From assembly GCF_016714275.1 (NCBI RefSeq), contig NZ_JADJNP010000002.1:744001-808000 (forward strand): a stretch of 64,000 nucleotides of DNA, read 5' to 3'. The DNA is from Tessaracoccus sp. Its GTDB lineage: Bacteria > Actinomycetota > Actinomycetes > Propionibacteriales > Propionibacteriaceae. This document shows, one piece after another, positions 32,850-41,950 of the stretch. The first letter of the stretch is position 1. Every line of letters starts with the position of its first letter. The notes beneath the pieces were generated by a model, which worked only from the letters and a program-made list of their open reading frames with translations, ran no database searches and was not told the DNA's origin. Made by a program: the position numbers and the translations under genes.

Positions 32850-34370
32850 TTAGCGCGCGATTCGCGGGTCGAGGAAGGCGTAGGCGATGTCCGCGAGGAG
32901 GTTCATCACCACGGCCGCGGTGCCGGTGACGAGGAAGAACGCCATCACTGGATTGGGATCGACCTGTTGAAGCCCGACCATGAAGAGGTTGCCCATGCCC
33001 TGCCAGCCGAAGACCGACTCCGTGATGACGGCGCCGCCGATCAGGGCCGCGAAGTCGAACGCGACGATGGTGGCCAGGGGGATCAGCGAGTTGCGGAATG
33101 CGTGCTTGGTGATCACCTTGCGTTCCGATACGCCCTTGGAGCGGGCGGTGCGGATGTAGTCCTGGTTGAGCACGTCCAGCATCGACGCCCTGGTGTAGCG
33201 GGTATACCCCGCGACGGAGACGAGCGTGAGGACGATCGTGGGGAGCACGAGGTGCGTCGCCGCGTCGACGGCGTGTCCCCAGAAGGGCGCGTCGAAGTTG
33301 GGGCTCATGGAGCCGATGGTGGGAATGGGGCGCGGCTGGAGCTTGAGGTAGGCCGCCCAGTTGCTGAGCATCAGGTCGGCGAACGCGATCAGCGATCCCA
33401 CGACGGCGAGGATCGCCGAGGCGGACATCGCCTGCTTGCGGGAGAAGCCGCCCCAGGCGTATCCGCTCACCAGCCCCGCGACGACCGCGAACAGCAGGCA
33501 GCCGAGAAGCAGCAGCACGGACGGTTGCTTCATGAGGAGGGGCCTCAGCACCGCATAGCTGACCATCCCGACCACCGCGGTGGTGCCGACGGCGTAGACG
33601 ACCCTGCGATTCTTGAAGCCCGAGGTCAGCGCTACGATCAGCACCGCAGCCGCGGCGATGACGATGATGAAGACCGGCAACCCGATGGACGGCCTGCGGA
33701 ACCAGGTAACGGCGTCGAAGTAGAACATCGCCCCGACGAACACTGCGAACGAGGCGAAGAAGCTGATGGCCCTCCGTTTCACGGGGCCACCTATGGCCGC
33801 CGTCAGGATGAAGGCGAGAACCCCGGAGATGATCAATATCTCCGGGAGCGTGAATTTCGCGTCGACGATCCAGTTGTTGAACTCGATGGCCGCGTAGTGC
33901 TTCAGGAGCACGGCAGCCCAGAACACGGGCAGCGAGAAGAAGACGAAGGCCATGAAGGTCACGGCGTAGTCAAACCCGCTGTACTGCCTCACAGCCGTCA
34001 CGATGCCGAGAATGACACCGACCACGATCGCGAGGATCGTGGCGAGGACGACGAGTCTGAGGGTCGATCCTGCGGCGATCACGACGAGCGAGGTCACCTC
34101 GCGGCCCACGATGTCCTTTCCGAGATCGCACTGGCCGATGAGGCACTTGGAGGCTCCACCGAGCCACGTGAAGTAACGCTCGTACCAGGGGACATCGAGT
34201 CCCATGTTCTCGATGCGTTGCCGGATCAGGTTCTCCCGGTTGGGGCTGTTCGACTCGCGCAGATCCGCGAGCGGATCCCCGGAGTTGATCGTCAGCACGT
34301 ACATCAGGAACGAGCCCAGGAGCAGGATGAGGAGCGAGATCCCCAAGCGTCTCGCGATATATCTGATCAC
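32850..34370 (-). CDS. DppB-type ABC permease with extra membrane insert
   Basis: 506 residues against the usual ~310-340. The N-terminus (MIRYIARRLGISLLILLLGS) and the C-terminal core with the coupling loop (DYIRTARSKGVSERKVITKH) and ITESVFGWQGMG are typical. Between them, residues ~170-340 are an insert carrying about five additional hydrophobic segments. Long DppB proteins of this kind occur in Actinobacteria; the role of the insert is unknown. Confidence 0.9.
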   Translation of the reverse strand: MIRYIARRLGISLLILLLGSFLMYVLTINSGDPLADLRESNSPNRENLIRQRIENMGLDVPWYERYFTWLGGASKCLIGQCDLGKDIVGREVTSLVVIAAGSTLRLVVLATILAIVVGVILGIVTAVRQYSGFDYAVTFMAFVFFSLPVFWAAVLLKHYAAIEFNNWIVDAKFTLPEILIISGVLAFILTAAIGGPVKRRAISFFASFAVFVGAMFYFDAVTWFRRPSIGLPVFIIVIAAAAVLIVALTSGFKNRRVVYAVGTTAVVGMVSYAVLRPLLMKQPSVLLLLGCLLFAVVAGLVSGYAWGGFSRKQAMSASAILAVVGSLIAFADLMLSNWAAYLKLQPRPIPTIGSMSPNFDAPFWGHAVDAATHLVLPTIVLTLVSVAGYTRYTRASMLDVLNQDYIRTARSKGVSERKVITKHAFRNSLIPLATIVAFDFAALIGGAVITESVFGWQGMGNLFMVGLQQVDPNPVMAFFLVTGTAAVVMNLLADIAYAFLDPRIAR

Positions 34371-34477
34371 TAAGTAGTCCTTCGGTGGAGTCGGCCGCGG
34401 TGCAGAGCCCCGGCACGTGGCGCTGATCCTACGCCAAGAAACATGCCGGAGTCAGTGAGAATGGCGTGCGAAATGCG

Positions 34478-34511
34478 GTGGGGGCAGGCGGCGGGTGCCG
34501 CCTGCCCCCAC
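34478..34511 (-). terminator. Strong intercistronic stem-loop between binding-protein and permease genes
   Basis: A perfect 15 bp GC-rich stem (GTGGGGGCAGGCGGC and its complement) with a 4-base loop, 18 bases past the stop of the substrate-binding protein and without a T tract. Such structures protect the upstream mRNA end and reduce read-through, giving more binding protein than permease. Confidence 0.7.
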
Positions 34512-34528
34512 GGCAGCTAATCAGTGGC

Positions 34529-36382
34529 TCAGCTATTCAGCCACTGCGGGGCGTTCCAGGAGATGCCGTCCTGGGTAGCGGTCGGACGCACGTTCTGCAT
34601 CTTGGCGTCGGAGCCGGCGATGCCGGGGTGCGCGAACAGCGGGATGCCGTACAGCGTGTTCCACAGCTCCTTCTCGATGATCTTCACCTGCTCCAGGTGG
34701 ACAGCAGGATCCAGCGTCGAGCCGAGCGTCTTCCAGGCGGCGTCGACCGTCGCGTTAGAGTACTGGCCGTAGTTCTGCGGACGGCCCGTGGCGTAGATGT
34801 TCTCACCCGAGGCGATCTGGCCGGAGCCGGCCCACGCGAACAGGGCCACCTCGTAGTCGCCATCCGGCAGCGCCTTCTCGAAGAAGTCGGCCGCGTTGAC
34901 GTCCTTGACCTCGAAGCCCGCGTCCTTGCAGGAAGCGGCGATCGCGGCGACCTGATCGGCGCGGCGCTTGTTGCCTGCGCGGTAACCGATGCGAACCTCG
35001 ATCGGCGTCTTCACGCCGGACTCGGCGATGAGGGCCTTCGACTGCTCGATGTCGACCTTGTCGAAGCGGCCATGGTAGGCGGCATCGACGACGGCCTGGT
35101 AGTTCTCCTGGAAGGGGAACACCTCACGGGCGTTCATCACGACGCTGTCCGGGGAGACCGGCTTGATCAGCAAGTCGACAATGCGCTGGCGCGGCACGCA
35201 GTAGGCGAAGGCCTCGCGCAGCTTGATGCCGCCCTGGGCATCCGAGAACACGTTGGTGTCGCGGAAGTTGAAGTCCAGGTGCTCCCAGGTCAGGGTGGAG
35301 TACTGGTGGATGTTGATGGACGGGCCGATGTTCTGCAGCGTGGCGAGCCCGGCCTCGTCGGCCTGCGGCGAGATGGCCTGGACGTCGCCGTTCTGCAGCG
35401 CCTGGGCCTGGTTCTCGTCCTTGATGAAGCGGAAGATCAGGTTCTTGGTACCCGCGGGGGTGCCCCAGTACTTGTCATTGGCCTCGAGCGTCAGGGCGTT
35501 GCCGGCCTGCCAGCCGCCTTCCTTCAGCTTGTAGGGGCCCGAAGAGGGGACGTCGGCCATGTCCGGAAGCTCGCCCGGGTTGTACATCCAGCCGGTGTTC
35601 CAGAACTCGGCGACCTTCTTGACGGTCTCCGCATCCTTGTCGATGATCGCCTGCGCCAGCTCCTTCGGATCGAGGCCCGCCTTGGTTGCCGCGACGTGGG
35701 CGGGCAGCGTCGAGCCGATGACCAGACGGAAGTCCGGGTACGGGGCGTCATACTTCACGGTGAAGGTCTTGGAGTCGACCGTGCCCTGAGGGCCGTCCGG
35801 AATGTACTGCGGGAACGACGCCGAGACGTGATCGAAGACGGCCTTCGCCTTGGGGTCCTTGCCGTTGGCGTAGCCGGGAACGATCCACTCGGGGTTCTGC
35901 GCGGCGTAGTCGAGCAGGTAGTCGTTGATGGTCACCGGGGTGCCGTCGGACCACACGGCCGCGTCGCTGATCGTGTACTCGATCTCCAGCGGATCCTCGG
36001 AGAGGATCTTGTACGTGCCGAACTCCGTGTTGTCGCAGATGGTGCCGTCGTCACCGAAATAGACGAAGCTGGAGAACATGTGCGCGGCGACGGCGGAGTT
36101 GTAGGTCGAGTACGTCTTCGACGTGATCGAGTTGTAGCCGCTCCAGTCGCCGGGGCCGGCGGTGAACTTGACGTCGCCGTCCTTGGTGGCGGTGATGCCG
36201 ACGTCCTGCAGGCAGGGCGCGGTGCTGCTGCCGCCGGGGGGCGTGGTTTCCGTGGGGCCGGCCGTAGCGGGGCCGCTGGGCCCCGTCGTGCCGCCGGGCT
36301 CCTCCGGGCTGGTGCAGGCACCCAGCATCAGGGCACCCGTCAGCGCGAGGCCGAGCGCGGCCTTCGTTCGCCTGAACTTCAT
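34529..36382 (-). CDS. Substrate-binding lipoprotein of the peptide-type ABC importer (SBP_bac_5)
   Basis: 617 residues. Lipoprotein signal with lipobox LGAC, lipidated Cys23, then a Gly/Pro/Thr-rich linker and a family 5 solute-binding domain (DAAVWSDGTPVTINDYLLDY; KLREAFAYCVPRQRIVDLL). The ATG at 36382 has AGGAG seven bases upstream, which decides against the longer frame from 36406. First gene of the operon with DppB, DppC and DppDF. The substrate could be an oligopeptide; it cannot be determined here. Confidence 0.92.
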   Translation of the reverse strand: MKFRRTKAALGLALTGALMLGACTSPEEPGGTTGPSGPATAGPTETTPPGGSSTAPCLQDVGITATKDGDVKFTAGPGDWSGYNSITSKTYSTYNSAVAAHMFSSFVYFGDDGTICDNTEFGTYKILSEDPLEIEYTISDAAVWSDGTPVTINDYLLDYAAQNPEWIVPGYANGKDPKAKAVFDHVSASFPQYIPDGPQGTVDSKTFTVKYDAPYPDFRLVIGSTLPAHVAATKAGLDPKELAQAIIDKDAETVKKVAEFWNTGWMYNPGELPDMADVPSSGPYKLKEGGWQAGNALTLEANDKYWGTPAGTKNLIFRFIKDENQAQALQNGDVQAISPQADEAGLATLQNIGPSINIHQYSTLTWEHLDFNFRDTNVFSDAQGGIKLREAFAYCVPRQRIVDLLIKPVSPDSVVMNAREVFPFQENYQAVVDAAYHGRFDKVDIEQSKALIAESGVKTPIEVRIGYRAGNKRRADQVAAIAASCKDAGFEVKDVNAADFFEKALPDGDYEVALFAWAGSGQIASGENIYATGRPQNYGQYSNATVDAAWKTLGSTLDPAVHLEQVKIIEKELWNTLYGIPLFAHPGIAGSDAKMQNVRPTATQDGISWNAPQWLNS

Positions 36383-36414
36383 TGAGAACTCCTTGTCGTG
36401 AGACAACGTTGCGT

Positions 36415-36430
36415 GGCCGAAAAAACGGCC
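36415..36430 (-). terminator. Possible weak terminator after tsaD
   Basis: On the minus strand GGCCG-TTTTTT-CGGCC forms a 5 bp stem with a T6 loop between tsaD and the binding-protein gene. The stem is short and no T tract follows it, so this is tentative. Confidence 0.3.
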
Positions 36431-36498
36431 AAGTGGTCAGCACGATAGCGATCCCGTGGAGGTTTGCGTTAGCAGGCTGCCTTAACGCCCCGAGATCG

Positions 36499-37557
36499 TT
36501 ACGGAGTTGTTGCCGAAACCACCACAGTCGACACGGGTAGACCCGAGTTCGCGGAGATGCCGAGGCCCGACGGGGAGAGGCCTGCACGGACGACCTCACT
36601 GCCGACGGCGGCGATCATCGCGCCGTTGTCGGTGCAGAGAGCAGGGCGCGGTCGCCGCAGTTGGACCCCGACAGCGTTGGCCCGCTCCTCCAGGAGGGTC
36701 CGCAGCCGCGAGTTAGCGGCGACTCCCCCACCCAGCAGGATGGTGTCGACGCCGAGGTGTTGCGCGGCGTCGACCGTCTTGGCTGTGAGCACGTCGCAAA
36801 CGGCCTCCTGGAAGCTCGCTGCCACGTCGGCAACCGGCACGTCCAGGCCGTCGAGCCTGCGCCGCTCCACCCAGCGGGCCACCGAGGTCTTGAGCCCGGA
36901 GAAGGAGAAGTCGAAGCGGTGCCTCTCCAGGTCGTGCTTGGCGGTGAGACCGCGCGGGAAACGGATGGCCGTCGGGTCGCCCTCCTGCGCGGCCTTGTCG
37001 ATGACCGGCCCGCCCGGGTAGGGCAGGCCGAGGATGCGGGCGACCTTGTCGTACGCTTCGCCCGCGGCGTCGTCGATGGTGGAGCCCAGCTCGGTGATGT
37101 CGGTGGCGATGTCGCGCACGTGGAGCAGCGAGGTGTGCCCGCCGCTGACGAGCAGCGCGAGCGCCGGCATGGGCAGCTCGCCGTGGTCGAGCAGGTCGAC
37201 CGCGACGTGCCCGACGAGGTGATTGACGCCGTACAACGGCTTGTTCAGGTATGCGGACAGCGCCTTTGCGGAGGCAAGGCCGACGACAAGGGCGCCCATC
37301 AAGCCAGGCCCGGCGGTCACGGCGATGGCGTCGACCTCGGCGAGGTCGATGTCCGCGGTCGCTGCGGCGCGCTCCAGCGCCGGGACCAGCGCGGACAGGT
37401 GCGCGCGGCTCGCCACCTCGGGAACGACTCCCCCGAAGCGGACGTGCAGGTCGACGCTGCTGGCAACCTCGTTGGCGAGCAGCGTGCGGCCCCGGACGAT
37501 GCCGACGCCCGTCTCGTCGCACGACGACTCGATGCCCAGCACCAACGGTTCGCTCAT
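36499..37557 (-). CDS. tsaD: tRNA threonylcarbamoyladenosine biosynthesis protein TsaD
   Basis: 352 residues. Transfers threonylcarbamoyl to A37 of ANN-decoding tRNAs. Starts LGIESSCDETGVGIV; metal-binding histidines 113 and 117 in NHLVGHVAVDLL; ATPase-fold motif LVSGGHT and LLGGGVAANSRLR. The ATG at 37557 overlaps the rimI stop. Last gene of the tsaE-tsaB-rimI-tsaD operon. Confidence 0.95.
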   Translation of the reverse strand: MSEPLVLGIESSCDETGVGIVRGRTLLANEVASSVDLHVRFGGVVPEVASRAHLSALVPALERAAATADIDLAEVDAIAVTAGPGLMGALVVGLASAKALSAYLNKPLYGVNHLVGHVAVDLLDHGELPMPALALLVSGGHTSLLHVRDIATDITELGSTIDDAAGEAYDKVARILGLPYPGGPVIDKAAQEGDPTAIRFPRGLTAKHDLERHRFDFSFSGLKTSVARWVERRRLDGLDVPVADVAASFQEAVCDVLTAKTVDAAQHLGVDTILLGGGVAANSRLRTLLEERANAVGVQLRRPRPALCTDNGAMIAAVGSEVVRAGLSPSGLGISANSGLPVSTVVVSATTP

Positions 37558-38036
37558 TGCTGCTCCTCGTCCAGAATCCAGGTGCCGACGGAGTCGGCGT
37601 CGACGCCCTCGAGTGGGCGCTCCATGATGACGGCGTCCGCCCCGGGGCCGTAGTAGTCGGCGCGGGTGGCGATGGGCAGGAACCCGTATCCGCGGTACAG
37701 CGCGATGGCGGGCTCGTTGTCGTGCTCGACCTCGAGCACCATCCGCGCCGCGCCCTCTCCTATGGCCCACTGGAGCCCAGCCACCAGCATGGCGCGCGCA
37801 AGCCCCAACCGCCTTTGGCTAGGGGCGACGACGATGCGGTGCAGGTCGACGACCTCGGCGAGCCGCTGGAAGCACGCGACGCCGACGAGCTCGCCGTCGA
37901 CGCGAGCGACAAGCACGCGGCGCCCTTCGCCGCTCAGCTCCGCGCGCCAGGACGCTTCCGACCATTGCACGCCGAAGTGTTCCTCCAGTGCCAGGATCTG
38001 CGCGAGGTCGGTAGCCGCGGCAGGCTCGACGATCAT
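37554..38036 (-). CDS. rimI: Ribosomal protein S18 alanine N-acetyltransferase (RimI-type GNAT)
   Basis: 160 residues. GNAT acetyl-CoA loop RRLGLARAMLVAGL, followed by MVLEVEHDNEPAIALYRGYGF, the RimI hallmark. The gene is fixed between tsaB and tsaD with overlaps on both sides, as in many bacteria. Confidence 0.9.
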   Translation of the reverse strand: MIVEPAAATDLAQILALEEHFGVQWSEASWRAELSGEGRRVLVARVDGELVGVACFQRLAEVVDLHRIVVAPSQRRLGLARAMLVAGLQWAIGEGAARMVLEVEHDNEPAIALYRGYGFLPIATRADYYGPGADAVIMERPLEGVDADSVGTWILDEEQQ

Positions 38037-38686
38037 CGCGACGCCCGCAGCCGCGGCAGCGCCGACTTGGGAGCCCCCGGAACCGTCGCGTCGGCGGCAC
38101 GCAGGTAGTAGGGCTCGTCGCCCGCGGGCTCAAGAGTCCGCCACTGCGCCGCGAGCACCCCCGGGTCGAGCTTCCGCTCGACCATCAGGTGGGAATGTAG
38201 CTGCGCCGTGAGCTGCTCAGGAACGGTGCCGACGACGGGAAGGCCGGGCAGGTGGTCGGGCGCGCTCACCTGCGGGTCGCCCGCAGGCGAGCCGTCGGCG
38301 AGGTAACGGCGCCAGTACAGCTCCTTGCGGCGCGCGTCCGCGGCGACGACGAACTCCTCAGAGGCTCCGTCGTCAGCCCATTGCCGGGCGACGACGTCGA
38401 GCGAGCACACGCCGTGGGGGGTCTTCCCCGCCGCGTGGGCGAGCGTCCACGCCGTCGCGATGCCGACCCGCAGCCCGGTGAACGGACCCGGCCCCATGCC
38501 GACGACGAACTCTTCGACGTCCCGCAGCGCGACGCCGGCCTGCGCGCACGCCTCGAGCACGGCGGGCATGAGCGCCTCGGCGTGCGCGCGCGTGTCCTCC
38601 ACGACGACGCGGGCGCGGGCCTCGCCGTCGACGGCGACCCCGACCGCGACGAACGCGCTGGTGTCGATGCCGAGCGTGATGGTCAT
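38033..38686 (-). CDS. tsaB: tRNA threonylcarbamoyladenosine biosynthesis protein TsaB
   Basis: 217 residues. N-terminal GIDTSAFVAVGVAV and the conserved GMGPGPFTGLRVGIATAWTL. It forms the t6A complex with TsaD and TsaE. Overlaps tsaE and rimI. Confidence 0.93.
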   Translation of the reverse strand: MTITLGIDTSAFVAVGVAVDGEARARVVVEDTRAHAEALMPAVLEACAQAGVALRDVEEFVVGMGPGPFTGLRVGIATAWTLAHAAGKTPHGVCSLDVVARQWADDGASEEFVVAADARRKELYWRRYLADGSPAGDPQVSAPDHLPGLPVVGTVPEQLTAQLHSHLMVERKLDPGVLAAQWRTLEPAGDEPYYLRAADATVPGAPKSALPRLRASR

Positions 38687-39600
38687 GGCCGCTCCCTGAG
38701 GGGGTCGAGGGCTCCGGCCCAGCGCGGGCCGATCCCGGTGAGATAGACGGTGCGCCCGTCGTCGTCCAAGCCGCGGACGATGTCGATCTCCAGCCTGTCA
38801 TCGCTCAACCACTCGACGAGGCCCGCGCCCCACTCCACGAGTGTCACGGCGTCGGCAAGGGAAGCATCGAGGTCGATGTCGGCGAGTTCCGCGGCGTCGC
38901 CGAGCCGGTAGGCGTCGACATGCACGAGCGCAGGACCGTCGCCGCGGCCGGGGTGCACGCGGGAGATGACGAAGGTCGGCGAGATCACCGGCCCATCGAC
39001 GTCTAGCCCCTCGCCGATGCCCTGCGTCAGGGTGGTCTTGCCCGCGCCCAAGTCGCCGGTGGCGACGACGACGTCCCCGCGGACGAGCACGCGCGCGAGG
39101 GCGCGGCCGAGGGCGCGCATGTCGTCGGCCGTCGGCACGTCCACGATCACAGGCAGGTCTCGGGCCAGCCAGACACCGTTCGGAGCGTCCCCGACGACCT
39201 CGAATCCATGGTGACGCCAGAACGCGATGAGCTCGGGGAACTCGCGGCGCGCGATGAGCCGCACGCGGCCGGCGCCCAGGTCGGAGGAGAGGCTGAGCGC
39301 CCCCTCCACGATGGCGCGCGCCACGCCGTGCCCAGAGTAAACAGGAAGGACGGACACGCGGCGCAGGGTCGCTACGTCGCCGTCGAGGTCGATGAGCAGC
39401 CCGCCGACGATCTCGCCCTCCAACTCGGCGACGACGCCCGCCCCCTCGACGAGGGCGCGGGCGACGTCGGCTTCCGTGTCGGAGAGCGCGTCAGCGGGCG
39501 GGTCGACGGGCCGGCGCGCGGCGAACGCCTCCCGGATCACGCGCAGCAGGCGCGGCGCATCCTCCGGGATCGCCGCCCGCAAGGTGAGCTCAGTGTCCAT
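38683..39600 (-). CDS. tsaE: GNAT acetyltransferase-TsaE fusion
   Basis: 305 residues. Residues ~1-150 form a GNAT domain (VSVLPVYSGHGVARAIVEGA; FWRHHGFEVVGD). Residues ~155-300 are TsaE, the ATPase of the t6A complex, with P-loop GDLGAGKTT (182-190), SPTFVISRVHPG and HVDAYRL. TsaE alone is usually ~150 residues. The continuous frame and the position at the head of the tsa operon argue for a true fusion. The target of the acetyltransferase half is unknown; note that rimI is two genes downstream. Confidence 0.92.
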   Translation of the reverse strand: MDTELTLRAAIPEDAPRLLRVIREAFAARRPVDPPADALSDTEADVARALVEGAGVVAELEGEIVGGLLIDLDGDVATLRRVSVLPVYSGHGVARAIVEGALSLSSDLGAGRVRLIARREFPELIAFWRHHGFEVVGDAPNGVWLARDLPVIVDVPTADDMRALGRALARVLVRGDVVVATGDLGAGKTTLTQGIGEGLDVDGPVISPTFVISRVHPGRGDGPALVHVDAYRLGDAAELADIDLDASLADAVTLVEWGAGLVEWLSDDRLEIDIVRGLDDDGRTVYLTGIGPRWAGALDPLRERP

Positions 39601-39612
39601 CGCCCGCCGATA

Positions 39613-41763
39613 CTAGTAGCGGTCGCGGCGCGGGCGCCCAGGGCGTCCGTGGCCTCCGCGGCCACGACCCCCGTGGCCGCCGCGCGGGCCGTCGGGGCGA
39701 CGACGCTGCTGCTGCTTCGGGGCGATGAGGGCCTGGTACTCGGCGTCGGCGATCGGCTCGCCGGACGTGGGGCGGGCACCCGTCGCGACGAACAGCTCGT
39801 CGGAGTTGGGCTCGACCGGCATCGGCTCGGCGGACACGCCCGCCTGGCCGAGGAGACGGCGCGACATCTTGCGCTGGTGCGGCAGCACGATGCTGGCGAC
39901 GACGCCTTCGTTCCCGGCGCGCGCGGTGCGACCCGCACGGTGCAGGTAGTCCTTGGAGTCATGCGGCGGGTCCACCTGCAGCACCAGCGTCACGTCGTCC
40001 ACGTGGATGCCGCGGGCGGCGACGTCGGTGGCGACGAGCACAGGGACGGTGCCCTCGCGGAACGCGGTGAGGATGCGAGCCCGGGCGCCCTGCGTCAGAC
40101 CGCCGTGCAGTGCGCCCGCCATGACGCCGGCCTCGCGGAGCTGGGTCGCGATACGGTCCGTGCCCATCTGCGTGCGGGCGAACAGGACGGTGCGGCCGTC
40201 GCGGTTGGCGATCTCGGCGGTCACCTGGTTCTTGTGGTGCGGGTGCACGAGCAGCGGCCGGTGGACCATCGTCGAGACCGACGCCTTGCTCGAGTCGACC
40301 TCGTGCGTCGCCGGGTCGTGCAGGTAGGTCCTGACCAGCGAGGCCACGGCGTTGTCCAGCGTGGCCGAGAACAGCAGGCGCTGGCCGTCGCCCGAGGCGT
40401 CGAGCAGCGTCTGGACGGGCTGGAGGAAGCCAAGGTCGGCCATGTGGTCGGCCTCGTCGAGAACGGCGATCTCCACCTGGCTGAGGTCGGCGACGCCCTG
40501 CTCCAGCAGGTCGATCAGGCGGCCAGGGGTGGCGACGACGACGTCAACGCCGCGCGCGAACGCCTTGATCTGCGGGCCGTAGCTCATGCCGCCCGCAACC
40601 AGCGTGAGGTCGATGCCGACAGCGGCTGCCAGCGGCGACAGGTTGTCGGCGATCTGCAGCGCGAGTTCGCGGGTGGGGGTGAGGATCACTGCGCGCGGCG
40701 AGCCGACGGGCGTGCCCTCGGCCAGTCGGGTCAGCATCGGCAGGCCGAAGGCCAGCGTCTTACCGGAGCCGGTGCGGCCACGGCCGAGCACGTCGCGGCC
40801 GGCGAGCGCGTCGCCGATGGTCGCGGCCTGGATCGGGAAGGGCGCGGTGATGCCCTGGCCGGCGAGCACGCGCACCAACGGCTCGGCGACGCCCAGCTCG
40901 AAGAAGCCCGATGCCACGTCGCCCTCGACGGCCTCGGCCGTTGTGGCGGTCCAGCTCATCTGGTCCGACTCGGCGTCGAACTCGTCACGCGGCGCACGGT
41001 CGAACCCGCGGTCACGGTCACGATCGCGGTCGAAGTGCCTGCGCTTGTCGACGTGTCCGCGCGGCTCGTGGTCGCGGCGCGGCTCGAACTTGGAGGCGCC
41101 GGCACGCAGCTTTGGCCGGTCGCCGTGGCGGCCTCGGTCGTCACGGTCGCGGAAGTCACGGTCGTCGCGGCGACGGTCCTCGAACCGGTCATCCCTGCGG
41201 ACGTCGCGACGATCTCCGCCACGATCGTCCCGGTTGCGGTCGCCGAAGCGATCGTCGCGGCGGTACCCGCCCCTTTCGTCGCGCCGGTCATCGCGGCGAC
41301 GGTCCTCGAACCGGTCATCGCGGCGGAAACCTCCGCGATCGTCGCGGCGGTCGTCCCTCCGACGGTCCTCGAACCGGTCATCCCTGCGGACGTCGCGGCG
41401 GTCTCCCCCGCGATCGTCCCGGTTGCGGTCGCCGAAACGATCGTCGCGGCGGTACCCGCCCCTCTCGTCGCTCCGACGATCCTGGGAACGGTCGTCCGAG
41501 CGCTGCCCGCCGCGGCGGTCGTCGGAGGGATAGCGGCGGCTGGCACGCTGGTCGTCACGCGGCCGGTCCTCGCGGGGCCGATCGGCTTGGCGGTCGTTCG
41601 TCGCGGGCTGGGAGGGCTTGTCGCCGAACTCGAGCGCGCGGCGCTGCTTGCGGTTCAGCGGGTGCTTCGCGTCGGCGTCGTGGTGGCCGCGGCGGGAGGG
41701 CTGGGCGCCCTTTGTCTTCCGCTTTTCAGCGGACCAGCGCGGCTTTTTGCCTGGTTTCATCAT
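39613..41763 (-). CDS. DEAD-box RNA helicase with long Arg/Asp-rich N-terminal tail
   Basis: 716 residues. The helicase core starts at ~residue 285 with the Q motif, GRGRTGSGKT (327-336), PTRELALQ, DEAD, SAT and HRAGRTARAG. It probably remodels rRNA or structured mRNA. The first ~270 residues are disordered and made mostly of Arg and Asp (RRDDRFEDRRRDDR-type), including a 41-residue block repeated almost exactly at 99-139 and 162-202. The C-terminus is a Gly/Arg-rich tail. Such charged low-complexity tails promote RNA binding and condensate formation (inference). Confidence 0.93.
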   Translation of the reverse strand: MMKPGKKPRWSAEKRKTKGAQPSRRGHHDADAKHPLNRKQRRALEFGDKPSQPATNDRQADRPREDRPRDDQRASRRYPSDDRRGGQRSDDRSQDRRSDERGGYRRDDRFGDRNRDDRGGDRRDVRRDDRFEDRRRDDRRDDRGGFRRDDRFEDRRRDDRRDERGGYRRDDRFGDRNRDDRGGDRRDVRRDDRFEDRRRDDRDFRDRDDRGRHGDRPKLRAGASKFEPRRDHEPRGHVDKRRHFDRDRDRDRGFDRAPRDEFDAESDQMSWTATTAEAVEGDVASGFFELGVAEPLVRVLAGQGITAPFPIQAATIGDALAGRDVLGRGRTGSGKTLAFGLPMLTRLAEGTPVGSPRAVILTPTRELALQIADNLSPLAAAVGIDLTLVAGGMSYGPQIKAFARGVDVVVATPGRLIDLLEQGVADLSQVEIAVLDEADHMADLGFLQPVQTLLDASGDGQRLLFSATLDNAVASLVRTYLHDPATHEVDSSKASVSTMVHRPLLVHPHHKNQVTAEIANRDGRTVLFARTQMGTDRIATQLREAGVMAGALHGGLTQGARARILTAFREGTVPVLVATDVAARGIHVDDVTLVLQVDPPHDSKDYLHRAGRTARAGNEGVVASIVLPHQRKMSRRLLGQAGVSAEPMPVEPNSDELFVATGARPTSGEPIADAEYQALIAPKQQQRRRPDGPRGGHGGRGRGGHGRPGRPRRDRY
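41158..41469 (-). repeat. 123-base direct repeat inside the helicase gene
   Basis: Bases 41158-41280 and 41347-41469 are near-identical, 189 bases (63 codons) apart. They encode the duplicated 41-residue Arg/Asp block of the helicase tail. Copy number could vary by slippage or recombination without a frameshift. Confidence 0.8.
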
Positions 41764-41915
41764 GAAGAGAGCTCTCGGTGAGGGGCTGAATGGTGCCCGC
41801 TCATGTGTGTCACGCGGGCGGTTACGCCTCGTCCGGGCCTGTCAAGTGTACGCGGGATGTCCCGAATCACCGAAACGTACATCGAGGCTTCATCTGCGCC
41901 CGGCCGCGCGACGAG

Positions 41916-41943
41916 TTGGACGACACAAGAACGCGAGTAGACT
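41916..41943 (+). promoter_or_regulatory. Promoter of the mannosyltransferase gene, leaderless
   Basis: -35 TTGGAC (41916-41921), 16-base spacer, -10 TAGACT (41938-41943), then seven bases to the GTG start. No ribosome binding site lies between. Confidence 0.7.
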
Positions 41944-41950
41944 CCGTGCC

